From: Anaerolineae bacterium
Lineage (GTDB): Bacteria > Chloroflexota > Anaerolineae > JAADDB01
NCBI GenBank assembly: GCA_015486895.1
Contig: WFQT01000028.1
Location: 1-6,821 of the forward strand
Direction: 5' to 3'
DNA length: 6,821 nt
Each line of letters opens with the position of its first letter. Position 1 is the stretch's first letter. Position numbers and translations under genes: made by a program. The notes beneath the pieces were generated by a model that was given only the letters and a program-made list of their open reading frames with translations, made no database searches and was not told the DNA's origin. This document shows, in pieces, positions 6,301 to 6,821 of the stretch.

Positions 6301-6821
6301 GTGCGCCTAACCACAGATCGGTCTCCTGGGGGCAGATGCGATCGTAAGTACAATTGCCTGCTCCAGCTTCGGCCCAGGAGTGACCGCTGCTGGCTTGGTT
6401 CCAGGTAGCTTGACTTTCATTCCAATCCCGGCGTAAGTCGTAAAGACGCAGCCAGAGGGTATACCAGGGCGGATCTTTGCTCTGGTAGAAGAGCTTCAAT
6501 TCAGCGCGGTCCAGTGTGGCCTCTGCTGGCAAAGACGGCAATTGGAAGCGCAACAACGCCCGGCTGCTACCGAGGCTCTGTATGACGTAGCTGGCTGCCG
6601 AATTGAAGTTGCTATGTGAAGACGCCGCGTCAATGTAGGTATCGCTGAAGCCGTGATAACCATTGATGCCTTGTTGCAAGGTCATGGGCGTCAAGATAGG
6701 TGTGGGCGTCAATGTCGGTGTCGGCGTGGCGGTGGGTGCTGCCGACGTTGCCGTTGCTGTGGGCGTCATGGTTGGGGTGGGGTTTTGGTTTGCGTCGCGA
6801 ATCACTTGCACGAACATGATA
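3368..6821 (-). CDS. Giant modular surface-type protein: four DNRLRE modules, one CBM9-like domain, Thr/Pro linkers (5' end outside window)
   Basis: At least 1150 residues; the frame is open through the right edge. The Met codon at 6817 is taken as residue 1 for numbering, but it is probably internal: the first residues MFVQVIRDANQ are no signal peptide, and a Thr-Pro linker follows at once. Order: linker 12-45; DNRLRE-1 46-233; linker 235-306; DNRLRE-2 307-489; short linker 491-511; DNRLRE-3 517-699; linker 701-741; CBM9-like 744-938 (IDGDLSDW at 757-763, YIYFAVAVHDD, DDGIEFGID); Pro/Thr linker 941-960; DNRLRE-4 962-1148. Each DNRLRE module shows GYxGxSDTYxD, a central LLRFxL-LP-AT core, W-E-xATW, D(V/I)T--(V/A)--W, NxGVLL and a closing RPxLxIxY. 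The family (CBM96-like, related to disaggregatase repeats) occurs in secreted proteins and may bind glycans. No catalytic domain, transmembrane helix or sortase motif is seen; the protein ends one residue after the last module. Extracellular location is inferred. It probably shares an mRNA with the PHP gene. Confidence 0.9.
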   Translation of the reverse strand, partial: IMFVQVIRDANQNPTPTMTPTATATSAAPTATPTPTLTPTPILTPMTLQQGINGYHGFSDTYIDAASSHSNFNSAASYVIQSLGSSRALLRFQLPSLPAEATLDRAELKLFYQSKDPPWYTLWLRLYDLRRDWNESQATWNQASSGHSWAEAGAGNCTYDRICPQETDLWLGAPGRWYSFDVTDLAKRWRSSPSSNHGVLIQGWQADNKPLHASIASGASWDTYSRPKLILYYHLPTPTPIPGTATNTPTPTPTDNHTMTPAITPTATQTPMITDTPTDTPTATDTPTPTPTATFTPTPTNTPTPTTVALQEGVNGYTGESDTYLDRWNSNTNYGYGQGLVLQKGNRRPLLRFDLTKIPTHATVLHAELELRLYHRSQASDITVGLFPVLRSWAEGEATWLHPTQSTSWQQPGAFGDNDIGGLAASTAISQNAGWVSWDITNLVQEWVRSPDSNFGVLLKTTSGGGSMYYFYAAQRPTPPERPQLVITYAADPLPPTILPTFTPTVTQLPQGDIHNVIWQQGQDSYDGFSDAYISSWQTTNNYGKDGVFYVRSGDVKKGLIRFDTASLPANTRILTATLSLYETVKSNSLPLNISLYPLRRQWSEESVTWYIANDTSWEEAGANGDTDRAATPASETIINQDGGWIRWNITQAVQEWADNPAQNQGFLLRGSSSGGVESSFISSDWQNAALRPKVEVAYVIRPPTATPTATRTPTPTFTPTLTPTWTPSATPTTTWTPTPAAKTLTLSPSPLERPRIDGDLSDWSGVPLALLDAAHADTIKGAIPSYNDFHARLWASWDRSYIYFAVAVHDDVVIANDGSDIWRDDGIEFGIDGAYDHQPYHADDHQITIRADGATRDFGIRTLPGGVLTAAHITNDGYNVEMALPWGILGDTPYFNGQILGFTFGAHDDDDHGNWDSYLIWAGDSTNNSNNHYAAVHLTGSPPPPPTATHTPTPAATPVPLTLTLQPGVEGYAGLSDTTLDAWLPTLPQGHTSTLSVRGSGTEDTIICFALPGLPTGSQITSARLELFLGKRSNGNPIHIAVHNLLRPWSESEATWQQAQEGINWSQAGATGAGGDRAFLPAVEDTVDQEIGWVSFDVTKLANTWQAHPQDNHGVVLIGSSNLPVEYTFMAGEWLNQQYRPRLIIHYHQ
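3938..3997 (-). repeat. Pro/Thr linker between CBM9-like domain and DNRLRE-4
   Basis: Residues 941-960 read SPPPPPTATHTPTPAATPVP. It is a flexible spacer of about 20 residues with a Pro5 run, distinct in composition from the purer Thr-Pro linkers upstream. Confidence 0.7.
4595..4717 (-). repeat. Thr-Pro linker between DNRLRE-3 and CBM9-like domain
   Basis: Residues 701-741 are made of TPT units with three Trp inserts (TPTWTPS, TTTWTPTPA). At DNA level it is a degenerate hexameric repeat, rich in GGTGTC and GGCGT words on the plus strand. Confidence 0.75.
5900..6115 (-). repeat. Longest Thr-Pro linker, between DNRLRE-1 and DNRLRE-2
   Basis: Residues 235-306 (72 residues) are almost all Thr, Pro, Ala and Asp, with runs such as TDTPTDTPTATDTPTPTP. 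The dipeptide period of six bases makes the DNA a degenerate hexamer repeat, with synonymous variation between units. Such linkers are flexible, often glycosylated spacers in exported proteins and are common in Chloroflexota. Confidence 0.8.
6683..6784 (-). repeat. Thr-Pro linker before DNRLRE-1
   Basis: Residues 12-45 consist of PTPTMTPTATATS and PTPTLTPTPILTP-type units. Its presence only 11 residues from the first Met in the window suggests that another domain lies upstream, since linkers here always join folded modules. Confidence 0.7.

Noticed and set aside
5900..6784. Repetitive hexameric DNA as a CRISPR array or tandem satellite
   Set aside because: It lacks constant repeats with unique spacers, and the periodicity is explained by Thr-Pro dipeptide coding in an intact frame.

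Overview
The window looks like a bacterial chromosome segment, most plausibly from the Chloroflexota (Anaerolineae or Caldilineae relatives). This is inferred from the long Thr-Pro repeat linkers joining beta-rich binding modules in a large surface-type protein, together with an actinobacterial/Thermus-like SdhB (CRTIFNC third cysteine motif). No rRNA, tRNA, CRISPR array, transposase or phage module is visible.

Layout. Positions 1-1192 (+ strand) hold the end of a succinate dehydrogenase operon: the C-terminal quarter of the flavoprotein SdhA, then complete SdhB with all its Fe-S ligands. A small imperfect hairpin lies between the two genes, and a strong 15-bp stem-loop terminator follows at 1223-1258. 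The membrane-anchor genes are not downstream, so they are probably upstream of sdhA. Positions 1259-1713 form a largely non-coding, AT-richer convergent intergenic region with one doubtful 42-codon ORF and a degenerate palindromic repeat.

The rest is on the minus strand, read from right to left. A giant modular protein (3368-6821, its 5' end outside the window) carries four DNRLRE-type beta-sandwich modules, a CBM9-like sugar-binding domain between the third and fourth, and five Thr/Pro-rich linkers. Twelve bases downstream starts a PHP/CehA-McbA-type metallohydrolase (2300-3355) whose ribosome binding site overlaps the upstream stop codon, so the two are almost certainly co-transcribed. A second palindromic repeat copy follows, then a four-helix YvlD-type membrane protein (1714-2067) with a strong Shine-Dalgarno sequence.

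Functionally, the window joins core respiration (succinate oxidation to the quinone pool) to an accessory pair: a probably exported multivalent binding protein and a probably cytosolic metal-dependent hydrolase. The link between these two is inferred from gene arrangement only. Nothing here is clearly a new defence or mobile system. The points most worth a second look are the surface protein/metallohydrolase pair and the two related palindromic repeats that bracket the YvlD-like gene.
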